Positions 7,813 through 16,704 of a stretch of DNA of 64,000 nucleotides are shown in pieces. The notes below the pieces were generated by a model. The model was not told where the DNA came from. It saw only the letters and a list, made by a program, of their open reading frames with translations, and made no database searches. The position numbers were made by a program, and so were the translations under genes. Each line of letters starts with the position of its first letter. Positions within the stretch are counted from its first letter, which is position 1. The DNA is taken from positions 62,001 through 126,000 of the forward strand of contig CAVZHY010000001.1 in the NCBI GenBank assembly GCA_963775235.1, read 5' to 3'. This stretch comes from JBBDMC01 sp963775235 (GTDB taxonomy: Bacteria > Pseudomonadota > Alphaproteobacteria > Rhizobiales > Kaistiaceae).

Positions 7813-10800
7813 CGACGGCGCCGCCGCCGGCCGTACGGCGCCGCCGGCGCCACAGCCAATCCCAACCCGAGCGCACTTTGGCGAGGCCAGCGAGCGAGGC
7901 CGGCGTCACCACCAGTGTCAAAACGGTGGAGAAAGACAGGCCGAACACGATGGCCGTCGACAGCTGGATCCACCACTGCGTGGAAGGAGCGCCGTAGGTG
8001 ACCTCGCGGGCGAGAAAGTCAATGTTGAAACCGAAAGCGATCGGGAGGACGCCAAGGACGGCGGTGACGGCGGTCAGCATCACCGGTCGCGCCCGCTCGC
8101 GGCACGTCCTCAGGATTGCCTCCTCAACCGGGACGCCCTCGCGGCGCAGGCGGTCGTAGGTGTCAATGAGGACGATGTTGTTGTTGGTGACGATGCCGGC
8201 GAGGGCGATGATGCCGACCCCGGTCATTACGACGCCAAACGCCTGGCCGGTGACAATGAGTCCGATGAACACGCCGATCGTCGATAACACTATTGCAGAG
8301 AGCACCAGCGCAACGCTCGACAGCTTGTTGAACTGGGCAAGCAGCACCGCGAAGATCAGGAAGATCGCCGCGCCGAACGCCTTCATCAGGAAATCCTGCG
8401 CGGAGTTGCGCTCTTCGTCCTCTCCGGTGAGCTTCCAGCTCACCAGCCCCTTGAAGTCGGTGTTCTGGAGCTGCTTGGTGATTTCCTGCTGTACGACCGC
8501 GGTTTGAACGCCCTCCGCGACGTTTGCGGTGACGGTGTCGACCCGCTGTGCATCAACGCGGTGGATGAGTCCGACGCTACGGGCAGGCACCCGCTTGACG
8601 AAATTACCGATAGGCACAGCACCCGCCTGCGTCTGGATCTCGAGGTTATCGATCTGGTCAAGGGTGCGGCGGTCCGGAGGCACGCGCAGGATAATGTCGA
8701 CCGGCTTGTCGGTATTGGAGGGCCGATAGTCGGTGATCTTCATGCCGTTGGTGACGAGTTGCACCACCGAGCCGACCGAACCCACGCTGATGCCGTACTT
8801 GGCGGCTTCCGCCTTGTCGATCTCCAGCCGCCAGTCGATGCCGGGCATCGGCAGGCCGCTGTCGAGGTCGCGAATCTCCGGATATTTGGCGAGTTGGGCG
8901 GTGACCTGGCTTGCCGCCGCACTGAGCGCGTCCGGATAATCGCTGGACAGTTGGATCTGGATCGGCTTGCCCGTCGGCGGACCCGCGTCAGGCGCCGTCA
9001 CCTCGACCTTGATACCGGGAATGTCCGCGGTGTCGTCGCGGATCTGGTTCATGATGACGCTTGCCGGTCGCCGCTTCTGCCAGTCGACGAACTCGAACTG
9101 GATCTGGCCGATGACGTCCTCGGTGACGTTGCCCCCAAAGCTGCTGGCGCCGCCGCCGATATCGCCGGAGCGGGCGTAAACGGTCGACAGTTCCTTCATA
9201 CCCAGCAGGTGACTTTCCACCGAGCGCACCAAGCGATCTTTCTCGGCGAGCGACAGGTTGCCACGAGCGTGAACGAGCACGATCCCGGTGTCCGGCTCGA
9301 CGTTGGGAAAGAACTCAACGCCTTTGCCAAGCTGGCCGTATAGCATCGGAACGCCGATGAGCATGGCGAGCGCGATCGCCAGGGTGATACCCGGGTGGTG
9401 AATGGCGAGCCGCACGGTCTTCATGTACGGACCCTCGCGCGGCACGGCGTCGTGCTTGACCTCATGCGGCTTGCCGATCAAAGCGCCCAACGTTGGTGTG
9501 AACACCAGCGCCGCCAACAGCGAGGCGGACAGCGTCGCGATCAGCGTGATCGGCAGATACTTCATGAACTGGCCAACTATGCCGGGCCACAAGAGCAGCG
9601 GGAAGAAGGCCGCGATGCGGGTCAGGGTGGCCGCGATCACCGGCCCTGACATACGGCTCGCAGCGAACGAATACGCCTCACGCGGCTTCATGCCCTCGCT
9701 CATCCGCCTCTCGGCGAATTCCGAGACGATGATGGCGTCGTCGACCAGCATGCCGACGGCCAGGATCAGGCTGAACAGCACGACGATGTTCATTGTCGCG
9801 CCGAACATGTCGAGGCCGAGAATGCCGCTCAGGAATGCGAACGGAATGGCGATGCCGATGAAAATCGAGGCTCTGCCGCCGAGAATGAACAGGATGACCA
9901 CGGCGACCAGCAGAACGGCGGTCGCCACGCTGTTCTGCAGATCGTTCAGCATCTGCTTGATGAACTTCGACTGATCGCCGATATAGCGCACCGACACCTT
10001 GTCGCCCCAGCCGGCCTGCAGCTTGTCGACTGTCGCCTTCACCGCGTCGACGGTGTTGATCAGGTTGGCGCCTGTCCGCTTTGAAACTTCGATCACCACG
10101 GCCGGGCGACCGTCCACCCGGGTGACCGAGGTCGCGTCCTTGAAAGTGGGCAGGATCGAGGCGACGTCGCCGAGGGTCACGGTCGCCGCCTTCGATACTG
10201 CCACCGGGATGTTGAGCACGTCCTCCGGCGTCTCGATCAGCGCCGGCACCTTGACGGCGAAGCTCCCCTGCGCGCCCTCCAGCGACCCGGCGGCGACGAG
10301 ACTATTGCCCCGGGCGGCGGCGGCGGCGAACTGGTCGAGCGAGACCCCGTAACTGTTGAGCAGCATCGGTTCGGCTATGATCTCGACCACTTGGTCGCGG
10401 GTGCCCTGCAGGTCGGCGGCCAGGACGCCCGGCACCTGCTCGATGGCATCCTGGGCGTCGTGGGCGATCTGACCCAATGCACGCTCCGACAGGTTTCCGG
10501 TCAGCGCCACCGAGATGACGGGGAAGAGGCTGAGGTTGACCTCGTGAACGCTGGGCTCGTCGGCGTCGGCCGGAAGTTGCGCCTTGGCCCCATCGACCTT
10601 GGCGCGCACGTCCGCGAGCGCGGTGTCGGAATTGAATCCGGCTTCGAACTCCAACAGGACGTTGCCGCCGCCCTCGAACGCAGTCGACGTCATTGTCTTG
10701 ACGTTGGCGACCTGCTTGAGGGCGGTCTCCATCGGCCTCAGGAGCAGCCGTTCGGAATCCTCGGGAGAAATACCGCGCTCCGTCAGAAGCACGTAGATGT

Positions 10801-10933
10801 ATGGGACGTTGACGTCCGGGGAGGATTCCTTCGGAATCGTCGTGTAGGCGATGGCGCCCGCCACGAGCAGAAACATCAGCACCGCCAACGTCAGTCGCGC
10901 GTGGCTGACGGCTACGTCTACGATCCGTCTCAT
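7763..10933 (-). CDS. RND efflux transporter permease
   Basis: A 1056-residue protein with TM1 near the N-terminus (LTLAVLMFLLVAGAIAYTTI), the conserved TM4 proton-relay block LILAVGMLVDDAIIVSEFAE, two large periplasmic loops and TM7-12 ending ALAGIVTNNNIVLIDTYDRL with a final hydrophobic block before the cytoplasmic tail. The sequence KESSPDVNVPYIYV at the first porter domain is of the type seen in alphaproteobacterial HAE1-family pumps. Its ATG overlaps the stop of the adaptor gene 10930-12045 (ATGA), so they are translationally coupled. Substrate unknown. Confidence 0.92.
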   Translation of the reverse strand: MRRIVDVAVSHARLTLAVLMFLLVAGAIAYTTIPKESSPDVNVPYIYVLLTERGISPEDSERLLLRPMETALKQVANVKTMTSTAFEGGGNVLLEFEAGFNSDTALADVRAKVDGAKAQLPADADEPSVHEVNLSLFPVISVALTGNLSERALGQIAHDAQDAIEQVPGVLAADLQGTRDQVVEIIAEPMLLNSYGVSLDQFAAAAARGNSLVAAGSLEGAQGSFAVKVPALIETPEDVLNIPVAVSKAATVTLGDVASILPTFKDATSVTRVDGRPAVVIEVSKRTGANLINTVDAVKATVDKLQAGWGDKVSVRYIGDQSKFIKQMLNDLQNSVATAVLLVAVVILFILGGRASIFIGIAIPFAFLSGILGLDMFGATMNIVVLFSLILAVGMLVDDAIIVSEFAERRMSEGMKPREAYSFAASRMSGPVIAATLTRIAAFFPLLLWPGIVGQFMKYLPITLIATLSASLLAALVFTPTLGALIGKPHEVKHDAVPREGPYMKTVRLAIHHPGITLAIALAMLIGVPMLYGQLGKGVEFFPNVEPDTGIVLVHARGNLSLAEKDRLVRSVESHLLGMKELSTVYARSGDIGGGASSFGGNVTEDVIGQIQFEFVDWQKRRPASVIMNQIRDDTADIPGIKVEVTAPDAGPPTGKPIQIQLSSDYPDALSAAASQVTAQLAKYPEIRDLDSGLPMPGIDWRLEIDKAEAAKYGISVGSVGSVVQLVTNGMKITDYRPSNTDKPVDIILRVPPDRRTLDQIDNLEIQTQAGAVPIGNFVKRVPARSVGLIHRVDAQRVDTVTANVAEGVQTAVVQQEITKQLQNTDFKGLVSWKLTGEDEERNSAQDFLMKAFGAAIFLIFAVLLAQFNKLSSVALVLSAIVLSTIGVFIGLIVTGQAFGVVMTGVGIIALAGIVTNNNIVLIDTYDRLRREGVPVEEAILRTCRERARPVMLTAVTAVLGVLPIAFGFNIDFLAREVTYGAPSTQWWIQLSTAIVFGLSFSTVLTLVVTPASLAGLAKVRSGWDWLWRRRRRTAGGGAVGAPAHARGPDDGQSHA

Positions 10934-12045
10934 GCCGGCGGTACCGTTCTGGCGTTGACGGCCGCGGCCGAAACCGCTTCGACCGGATCGCCCTCCTTGA
11001 CGAAATCCTGGCCGACGACGATCACCCGTGTCGACCCGCCGAGCCCCGTGACCCAGACCGATTCGAGGCCGTCCTCGACGATCTCCACGGGCTTGAACTC
11101 CACCTTGTTGTCGGCGTTGGCGATCCGCACCCCAAGATGGCCTTCGTCGGAGAAGACCAGCGCGGAGCGTGGCACTGCCGTCGCCTCGATGGGTGCCAGT
11201 GTGACCGACATCTCACAGGTAAGGCCGTCGGCGATCGTCGCGTCGGGATTGCGCATGGTCGCTTCGACCGGATAGGTGCGCGTGGCCGTGTCGGCGCTGA
11301 CGCCAACGAAATCGACGATGGCATCGACGGTGCTGCCGTCGATGAAGCGGACGCTCGCCTTCTGGCCGACGGCGAGGGTATTGCGCCGGCTCTCGGACAC
11401 GGCTCCGACGGCCAGCATCGGGTCAGGGTCAACGATCGCGGCCAGTTCGGTTCCGATCTGTACCGCCTGACCGACCTGCACCGGCACGGTGTCGACGACA
11501 CCGCCGATCGGCGACTTGATCGTGCCTTTCTCGGCTTCCGCCTGGGCGGAGGCGAGCGCCGCCTTGGCCGCCGCTACGCCGGCTTCGAGCGCGGGAAGCT
11601 GGTTCTTGGGTGCGTTGCCCTGCTCGATCAGCTGCTTGTTGGCGTCGTATTCGGCCCGGCGCTGGTCGAGTAGCGCCTGCGCCTGCAGCACGGCCGCCTG
11701 GCGGCCCTCGTCTGACAGGTAGGCAATAGGGTCCCCGGAATGGACCGTATCGCCGCGGGCGACCAGCAGTTGTACGATCACGCCGGCGGCACGTGCCACC
11801 GCCTGGGCGCGATGATCGGCCCTGGTGACGCACGACAGGACCACCTTGCGCTGGTGTGACTCGGCCGTTGCGGCCTGGACGGCCACGCGTTGGACCGGCA
11901 CCTGGACCGGAGCGACCCCGGGCGCAGCCTCGCTGCCACCTTCCTTGGCCTGTTGGCCCAAGGATCCCGATGCGATCCAAACGACCGCGGCGAAAACCAG
12001 CACGACCGCAATAAGCCGGCTCGGCCTGAAAAACCTCGAAGCCAT
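10930..12045 (-). CDS. RND efflux periplasmic adaptor subunit
   Basis: 371 residues with an N-terminal anchor (LIAVVLVFAAVVWIAS), lipoyl-like half-motifs VIVQLLVARGDTVHSGDPIA and GTIKSPIGGVVDTVPVQVGQ separated by an alpha-hairpin (QAQALLDQRRAEYDANKQLI), then beta-barrel and membrane-proximal domains. First gene of the minus-strand operon adaptor-pump-methyltransferase. It faces away from the ECF sigma gene at 12412, with about 370 bases of shared regulatory space upstream. Confidence 0.9.
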   Translation of the reverse strand: MASRFFRPSRLIAVVLVFAAVVWIASGSLGQQAKEGGSEAAPGVAPVQVPVQRVAVQAATAESHQRKVVLSCVTRADHRAQAVARAAGVIVQLLVARGDTVHSGDPIAYLSDEGRQAAVLQAQALLDQRRAEYDANKQLIEQGNAPKNQLPALEAGVAAAKAALASAQAEAEKGTIKSPIGGVVDTVPVQVGQAVQIGTELAAIVDPDPMLAVGAVSESRRNTLAVGQKASVRFIDGSTVDAIVDFVGVSADTATRTYPVEATMRNPDATIADGLTCEMSVTLAPIEATAVPRSALVFSDEGHLGVRIANADNKVEFKPVEIVEDGLESVWVTGLGGSTRVIVVGQDFVKEGDPVEAVSAAAVNARTVPPA

Positions 12046-12411
12046 CAGCGATTCACCTGCGATCCGTGAAAAGTAACCGGCCGGTCCCCCGCGGCACGAT
12101 GCGCTGATATAGGGGGTCGGCCCGACCTTTTGAACCGACCTTGCAACTTTTCGAGTGCTGTCAATCGTCGCCGGCAGTCGGGGCCAATTGTGGCGCGATC
12201 ACCATCGGCCCGTGGGCCAATGGCGGGGCGGGAATATCCCCTCAACCGCGGCCGAATGCAATCCCGTCATGGAAATGTCACATGGTATTGATGGCGGTGT
12301 TCTTGGGTGTGTTCGCCTTGTCACTCCCACCCCGGCCGCCTACCCTCGCAGGTGCCGCGGTCGGAGGGGCCCCGCGCGTCCAATATCCATCGCCCCGGCA
12401 TTGCTCGCGTT
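12046..12411. other. Divergent intergenic region
   Basis: About 366 bases separate the minus-strand adaptor gene from the plus-strand ECF sigma gene. Promoters for both are expected here. No gene with a convincing start and codon bias is seen; the short open frames are G+C-driven. An upstream ATG at 12307 is in frame with the sigma gene but would add about 35 residues without family resemblance. A TGAACC hexamer near 12135 resembles an ECF -35 element, but no matching -10 could be fixed. Confidence 0.4.
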
Positions 12412-13000
12412 TTGGACCAGCCAAGAAACTTTGGATCCTACGAAGCCGGGAACCCGGACCTGAACGATCTGCTCCAGAAGGTCGCGGCCGGCGACCGCCG
12501 GGCATTCAGGCTGCTCTATGACCGCACGTCGGCGAAACTCCTGGCCTCGGCCGCGCGTATCCTGGGTACGCAGAGCAGGGCGGAGGATGCCGTGCAGGAG
12601 GCGTATGTACGGATTTGGCACAAGGCCGACGACTTCGATCCGGCGATCGCATCGGCAATCGCATGGATGACCACGATCGCACGCCATGCGGCCATCGATG
12701 TCTCGCGCCGCAGTGCGGAACGGGTTTCGGCAGCGTCAGTGGCCGCGGACGACGACTTTGTCCTGCGACTGGCATCGCCGGCAGATCGCAGCGATGCGCT
12801 GGCGCGTGACCAACTGATGGGCTGTCTCAAGAACTCTCGCCGCGGATTCGCGCGGGATGGTTGTCCTCGCCTACTGCTGCGGCTGGAGCCGGGAAGAACT
12901 CGCAGTCCGATTCGACCGTCCGGCTGCGACTGTCAAAACCATGTTGAGACGGAGCCTCATGGCATTGAGGGAGTGCCTCGGTGGCAGCGACCAACTCTGA
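12412..13000 (+). pseudogene. ECF sigma factor (SigK/RpoE-like) with one apparent frameshift
   Basis: Region 2 is clear (LLYDRTSAKLLASAARILGT, EDAVQEAYVRIW, AIAWMTTIARHAAIDVSRR). At about 12831 the frame jumps by one base: after LMGCLK the next frame continues TLAADSRGMVVLAYCCGWSR and ATVKTMLRRSLMALRECL, a complete region 4, and stops at 13000. Deleting one A in AAGAACTCTC restores one continuous sigma factor, so this is either a sequencing insertion or recent damage. The anti-sigma gene starts inside its 3' end at GTG 12981, the usual coupled arrangement. TTG 12412 is the likeliest start. Confidence 0.8.
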
Positions 13001-13688
13001 AGATATCCACGGATTGGCCGGCGAGTTCGTACTGGGCACACTAAACCCAGACGAACGGCACGCGGCTGAAGAGCGCCTGCGCACCGACCCGTCCTTCAGG
13101 GCGGCGGTCGCGGCGTTGGAAAGCCGGCTACAGCCGATCGCGGACGCTGAGGTCCCGCTGTCTCCGGTGCCCGATCTGTTCGACCGTATCGAAGCAAGGC
13201 TGTCTGCACTGCCGCCGGCGACGCGATCGAGTGCCATTGAGGTTACGACGCTGAAACGATCGCTTTTCCGGTGGCGGATAGGCACAGGATTGATGACGGC
13301 CGTGGCCGCCATGCTGGTTGTGGCGGTCGCCGCCGACCATCTGTCAAACCGTCACAACGGTGAATACGTCGCGGTGCTGACATCCGCCGGAGAAGCGCCC
13401 GCGTTCGTCGCCACCGTCGATCTGGGAGCGGGCACTCTGGTCCTGCGACGCGTGGGCAGCGCTGCGGCCCCGCCGGACCACACGTACCAGTTGTGGGCCA
13501 TCGCGCCGAATGCCACACCACGCTCCCTGGGCACGGTGCAGCAGGCCCGCCTCGTCAGGAAACTCCCGGCGGGCAGCGCGGGTGACCTCACCGTTGCCAT
13601 CAGTGTCGAGCCACCGGGCGGCTCGCCGACAGGCCTGCCAACCGGCCCGGTCGTCTTCTCGGGAAAACTGGTCTCGCCCGACAACTAG
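12981..13688 (+). CDS. RskA-family anti-sigma factor
   Basis: 235 residues. The N-terminal zinc-less anti-sigma domain is visible (IHGLAGEFVLGTLNPDERHA followed by AEERL and VAALESRLQPIAD), then one TM helix around residues 102-115 (MTAVAAMLVVAVAADHL), and a periplasmic domain with the RskA signature PPDHTYQLWAIAPNATPRSL. Members sequester a SigK-type ECF sigma factor at the membrane and release it after regulated proteolysis. It overlaps the end of the upstream sigma gene. The downstream convergent fasciclin gene is a likely target, as in the SigK/RskA systems known from mycobacteria. Confidence 0.88.
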   Translation: MAATNSEDIHGLAGEFVLGTLNPDERHAAEERLRTDPSFRAAVAALESRLQPIADAEVPLSPVPDLFDRIEARLSALPPATRSSAIEVTTLKRSLFRWRIGTGLMTAVAAMLVVAVAADHLSNRHNGEYVAVLTSAGEAPAFVATVDLGAGTLVLRRVGSAAAPPDHTYQLWAIAPNATPRSLGTVQQARLVRKLPAGSAGDLTVAISVEPPGGSPTGLPTGPVVFSGKLVSPDN

Positions 13689-13759
13689 GTTCTGGCGACG
13701 TGGGAAAACGGCCCCGCTGGTTGGCGAGGCCGCAAAATGCGTCGTCTCCCGACTACGGT

Positions 13760-14338
13760 TCAGCCTTTGGGAAGAAGCACCGTATCAACTACGTGGATCA
13801 CGCCATTCGACTGAACGACGTCGGGGATGGTGACGTGGGCAACATCGCCCTTCTCGTCCTCAACCGTGATCTTGCCGCCGGACGCGCGCAACGTCAGTTC
13901 GCAACCGCCGACCGTCGTGACTTTGTGCGCACCCCCATCGTCCATGGCCATCTTCATGATCGCATCCGACATCACGTCGCCGGCGACCACGTGACACGTG
14001 AGAATCTTGGTGAGCTGCGCCTTGTTCTCGGGCTTCAGCAGAGTATCAACCGTGCCTTTCGGGAGCTTGGCGAACGCTTCATTGGTTGGCGCAAACACGG
14101 TGAACGGGCCTGGTCCGGAGAGCGTGTCGACGAGACCGGCCGCCTTCACGGCGGCGACCAGGGTTGTGTGATCCTTTGAATTGACGGCGTTCTCGATGAT
14201 GTTCTTCGAGGGATACATGGGGGCGCCGCCAACCTCGATCGTCTTCTCGGCTGCGATTGCCGGGGCCATGACGACGGGTGAACTGAGCAGCACGGTGACA
14301 GCGGTCGCGCGGGCAATTGCGCGAACAGTTGGCTTCAT
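13760..14338 (-). CDS. Secreted fasciclin (FAS1) domain protein
   Basis: 192 residues with a Sec signal peptide (ATAVTVLLSSPVVMAPAIAA), then one FAS1 domain with motif 1 GPFTVFAPTNEAFAKLPKGT and motif 2 region NGVIHVVDTVLLPKG. FAS1 domains act in cell-surface adhesion or as envelope proteins. The gene is convergent with the sigma/RskA pair. A Cys pair (TKILTCHVV and VGGCELTL) could form a disulfide in the periplasm. The leader before the ATG contains GGAGG at good distance. Confidence 0.9.
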   Translation of the reverse strand: MKPTVRAIARATAVTVLLSSPVVMAPAIAAEKTIEVGGAPMYPSKNIIENAVNSKDHTTLVAAVKAAGLVDTLSGPGPFTVFAPTNEAFAKLPKGTVDTLLKPENKAQLTKILTCHVVAGDVMSDAIMKMAMDDGGAHKVTTVGGCELTLRASGGKITVEDEKGDVAHVTIPDVVQSNGVIHVVDTVLLPKG

Positions 14339-14389
14339 TACTTAACCTCCGGGTTGATCGTTATTCCCAACAGCGGGAACGCGACCAGC

Positions 14390-14416
14390 TACGGGGGCTT
14401 CCGGCGGACGGTTTCA
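14390..14416 (-). promoter_or_regulatory. Candidate ECF-type promoter of the fasciclin gene
   Basis: Reading the minus strand, TGAAAC is followed after 17 bases by CGTA, about 50 bases upstream of the fasciclin ATG. The pair resembles ECF promoters in form. No second copy was found upstream of the sigma gene, so the assignment to the neighbouring sigma factor is a guess. Confidence 0.3.
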
Positions 14417-14513
14417 GAGGGTGTCTTCACAGCTTCGTGATCCGACGGCCATTCTTGCCACGTAGGCACCGCCCGCCTAACCTTGCCGGCTGCGGGAAGG
14501 GGCCGCGCTTGGC

Positions 14514-15689
14514 ATGAAGAACACCAATCCCGTGTATACCGGCCTGCCGACCAGCGTTTTTGAGGTGATGTCGCGGCTGGCGATCGAGCAGAACGCCATC
14601 AACCTTGGCCAGGGATTTCCGGATGCCGATGGCCCTGACGACGTAAAGCGTGTCGCTGCCGAGGAACTGACGTCGGGCCTCAACCAATATCCGCCAATGA
14701 TGGGCATTGCCCCGCTGCGGCAGGCAGTGGCCACGGCCAACCACCGTTTCTACGGCCTTGACGTGGACTGGCAGGGCGAGGTGCTTGTCACCTCCGGCGC
14801 AACGGAGGCGCTGTCGGATTGCATGGCGGCGCTGATCGAGCCGGGCGATGAAGTCGTGCTGTTCGAGCCGCTTTATGATTGCTACCTCCCCCTGGTGCGT
14901 CGCGCTGGCGCGACCCCGCGTCTGGTTCGCCTGACGCCACCGGATTGGCGCCTCGACCCCGACGGGCTCGCCGCTGCTTTCACCAGGCGTACCAAAGCGA
15001 TTCTGATCAATGATCCGATGAACCCGGCGGCTAAGGTCTTTACCGACGATGAGCGAGCGCTGATCGCCGAACTGGTCGTGAGCTACGACGCCTACGCAAT
15101 TTGCGACGAGGTGTATGAGCACATCATCTTCGACGGCAGCCGGCACCGTCCGCTGATGACGTTTCCGGGAATGCGCGAGCGTGCCATCCGCATCGGCTCT
15201 GCCGGCAAGACCTTCTCCCTGACCGGCTGGAAGGTGGGCTACGTGACTGCGGCACCGCGGTTGCTCGACCCGATCACCAAGGCGCACCAGTTCACCACCT
15301 TCACCACGCCACCGAACCTCCAGAAGGCGGTCGCCTACGGTCTTGGCAAGGACGACTACTATTACAAACGTCTTGCCGGCGATCTTGCAGAGAAGCGCGA
15401 CCGCTTCGCCGCTGGGCTCAGCAAACTCGGCTTCGGTGTCGCGCCGTGCGCGGGAAGCTATTTCATCGGCGCGGATGTGTCGCCGCTCAGTTTCACGGAC
15501 GACGTTGCGCTCTGCAGGACGATGACGGTCGAAGCCGGTGTGACCGCCGTGCCAATGTCTGCCTTCTACGATAGGAACGGACCGCAGAATTTCGTCCGCT
15601 TCTGCTTCTCCAAGCGCGACGATGTGCTTGACGCGGCGTTGGAGCGCATGGGCGCCTGGCTAGCGCGCCGCGCCCGCGCCAGCGCATGA
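14514..15689 (+). CDS. Pyridoxal-phosphate-dependent aminotransferase, class I/II
   Basis: 391 residues with the fold-type I landmarks: substrate-end INLGQGFPDADGPDDV, NQYPPMMGIAPLRQAV, the PLP phosphate-binding VTSGATEALSDCM, INDPMNPAAK, CDEVYEHIIFDG and the Schiff-base lysine in SAGKTFSLTGWKVGY. The GQGFPD start and overall layout are closest to the methionine/glutamine (YbdL, KAT-like) aminotransferases. It overlaps the next gene by ATGA, suggesting joint expression with the asparaginase-like gene; both fit amino acid amide metabolism. Confidence 0.88.
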   Translation: MKNTNPVYTGLPTSVFEVMSRLAIEQNAINLGQGFPDADGPDDVKRVAAEELTSGLNQYPPMMGIAPLRQAVATANHRFYGLDVDWQGEVLVTSGATEALSDCMAALIEPGDEVVLFEPLYDCYLPLVRRAGATPRLVRLTPPDWRLDPDGLAAAFTRRTKAILINDPMNPAAKVFTDDERALIAELVVSYDAYAICDEVYEHIIFDGSRHRPLMTFPGMRERAIRIGSAGKTFSLTGWKVGYVTAAPRLLDPITKAHQFTTFTTPPNLQKAVAYGLGKDDYYYKRLAGDLAEKRDRFAAGLSKLGFGVAPCAGSYFIGADVSPLSFTDDVALCRTMTVEAGVTAVPMSAFYDRNGPQNFVRFCFSKRDDVLDAALERMGAWLARRARASA

Positions 15690-16702
15690 CAAATCCGGTC
15701 GTCGTCGAGGTCACCCGCGGCGCTATTGTGGAAAGCCGCCATCGCGGTGCCATCGCCGTAGTCGACGCGCGTGGCCGGTTGCATGCCGGGGTCGGGGATG
15801 TCCACCAGGCGGTGTTCCCGCGGTCGGCGGTGAAGGCGCTGCAGGCGCTGCCGCTTGTCGAGAGCGGTGCCGCCGATCACTACGGTTTTGGCGATGCCGA
15901 ACTCGCACTGGCCTGCGCCTCCCATAGCGGCGAGGAGCGCCACGTCGCCACCGCCAGGCGCATGCTGGCGGCGGCGGAGCGAAGTGAGGCGGACCTCGAA
16001 TGCGGCGTCTCATGGCCGGCGAACCGGGAGGCTGCGAATGCGCTGGTGCGGGCCGGCGAGCAGCCGAACGCGCTCCACGACAACTGTTCGGGGAAGCATT
16101 CGGGATTCATCTGCCTCGCCTGCCACATGGGCGTCGAACCGAAGGGCTATGTTCGGCCAGAGCATCCCGTCCAACGCGAGGTGACTGCGGCGCTGGCGGC
16201 ACTGACGGATACGGAACTGGACGATGCCGTGCGCGCCACTGACGGTTGCTCAATTCCGACCTACGCAATTCCCCTCGACAGACTGGCTCTGGCTTTCGCC
16301 CGCTTCGTGACCGGGGAGGGGATGTCGCCGGCTCGCGCCAGGGCGGCGGCGAGGCTGAGGGCGGCCTGCACGGCCGAGCCCGCAATGGTCGCCGGCACCG
16401 GCCGCTTCTGCACACGGGTTCTGTCGCTGTTCGGCTCCCGCCCTTTCATCAAGGGCGGAGCCGAGGGCGTCTATTGCGGCGGCTTCCCCGACCTTGGCCT
16501 CGGCGTCGCCATCAAGTGCGATGACGGCGCCTCCCGCGCGGCCGAAACGTTGATGGCGACCGTGATCTCCGCATACGTCCCGCTGAGCGCAGAGGAGCGC
16601 GTTCAATTCGCCGACCTTGCCGCGCCAGCAGTCGTCAGCCGGGCCGGCGTGCGAATCGGGGAGGTGAGGCCGGTTACTGACCTGATTGAATCGCTACGTT
16701 GA
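15686..16702 (+). CDS. Asparaginase (thermolabile L-asparaginase II-type, PF06089-like)
   Basis: 338 residues. The family pattern is visible: VTRGAIVESRHRGAIAVVD near the N-terminus, LACASHSGEERHVATARRML, DNCSGKHSGFICLACHMG, TDGCSIPTYAIPL and GGAEGVYCGGFPDLGLGVAI. This is the rhizobial asparaginase family, unrelated to the E. coli AnsA/AnsB fold, hydrolysing L-asparagine to aspartate and ammonia in the cytoplasm. Cys and Ser in the CSGKHSG block are probably functional. Start ATG overlaps the stop of the aminotransferase. Confidence 0.85.
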   Translation: MTNPVVVEVTRGAIVESRHRGAIAVVDARGRLHAGVGDVHQAVFPRSAVKALQALPLVESGAADHYGFGDAELALACASHSGEERHVATARRMLAAAERSEADLECGVSWPANREAANALVRAGEQPNALHDNCSGKHSGFICLACHMGVEPKGYVRPEHPVQREVTAALAALTDTELDDAVRATDGCSIPTYAIPLDRLALAFARFVTGEGMSPARARAAARLRAACTAEPAMVAGTGRFCTRVLSLFGSRPFIKGGAEGVYCGGFPDLGLGVAIKCDDGASRAAETLMATVISAYVPLSAEERVQFADLAAPAVVSRAGVRIGEVRPVTDLIESLR

Positions 16703-16704
16703 GC

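Noticed and set aside
13700..13737. Hairpin GGCC-CGC/GCG-GGCC between rskA and the fasciclin gene as a bidirectional terminator
   Set aside because: Stem has a mismatch and no T-run on either side; evidence too weak to list.
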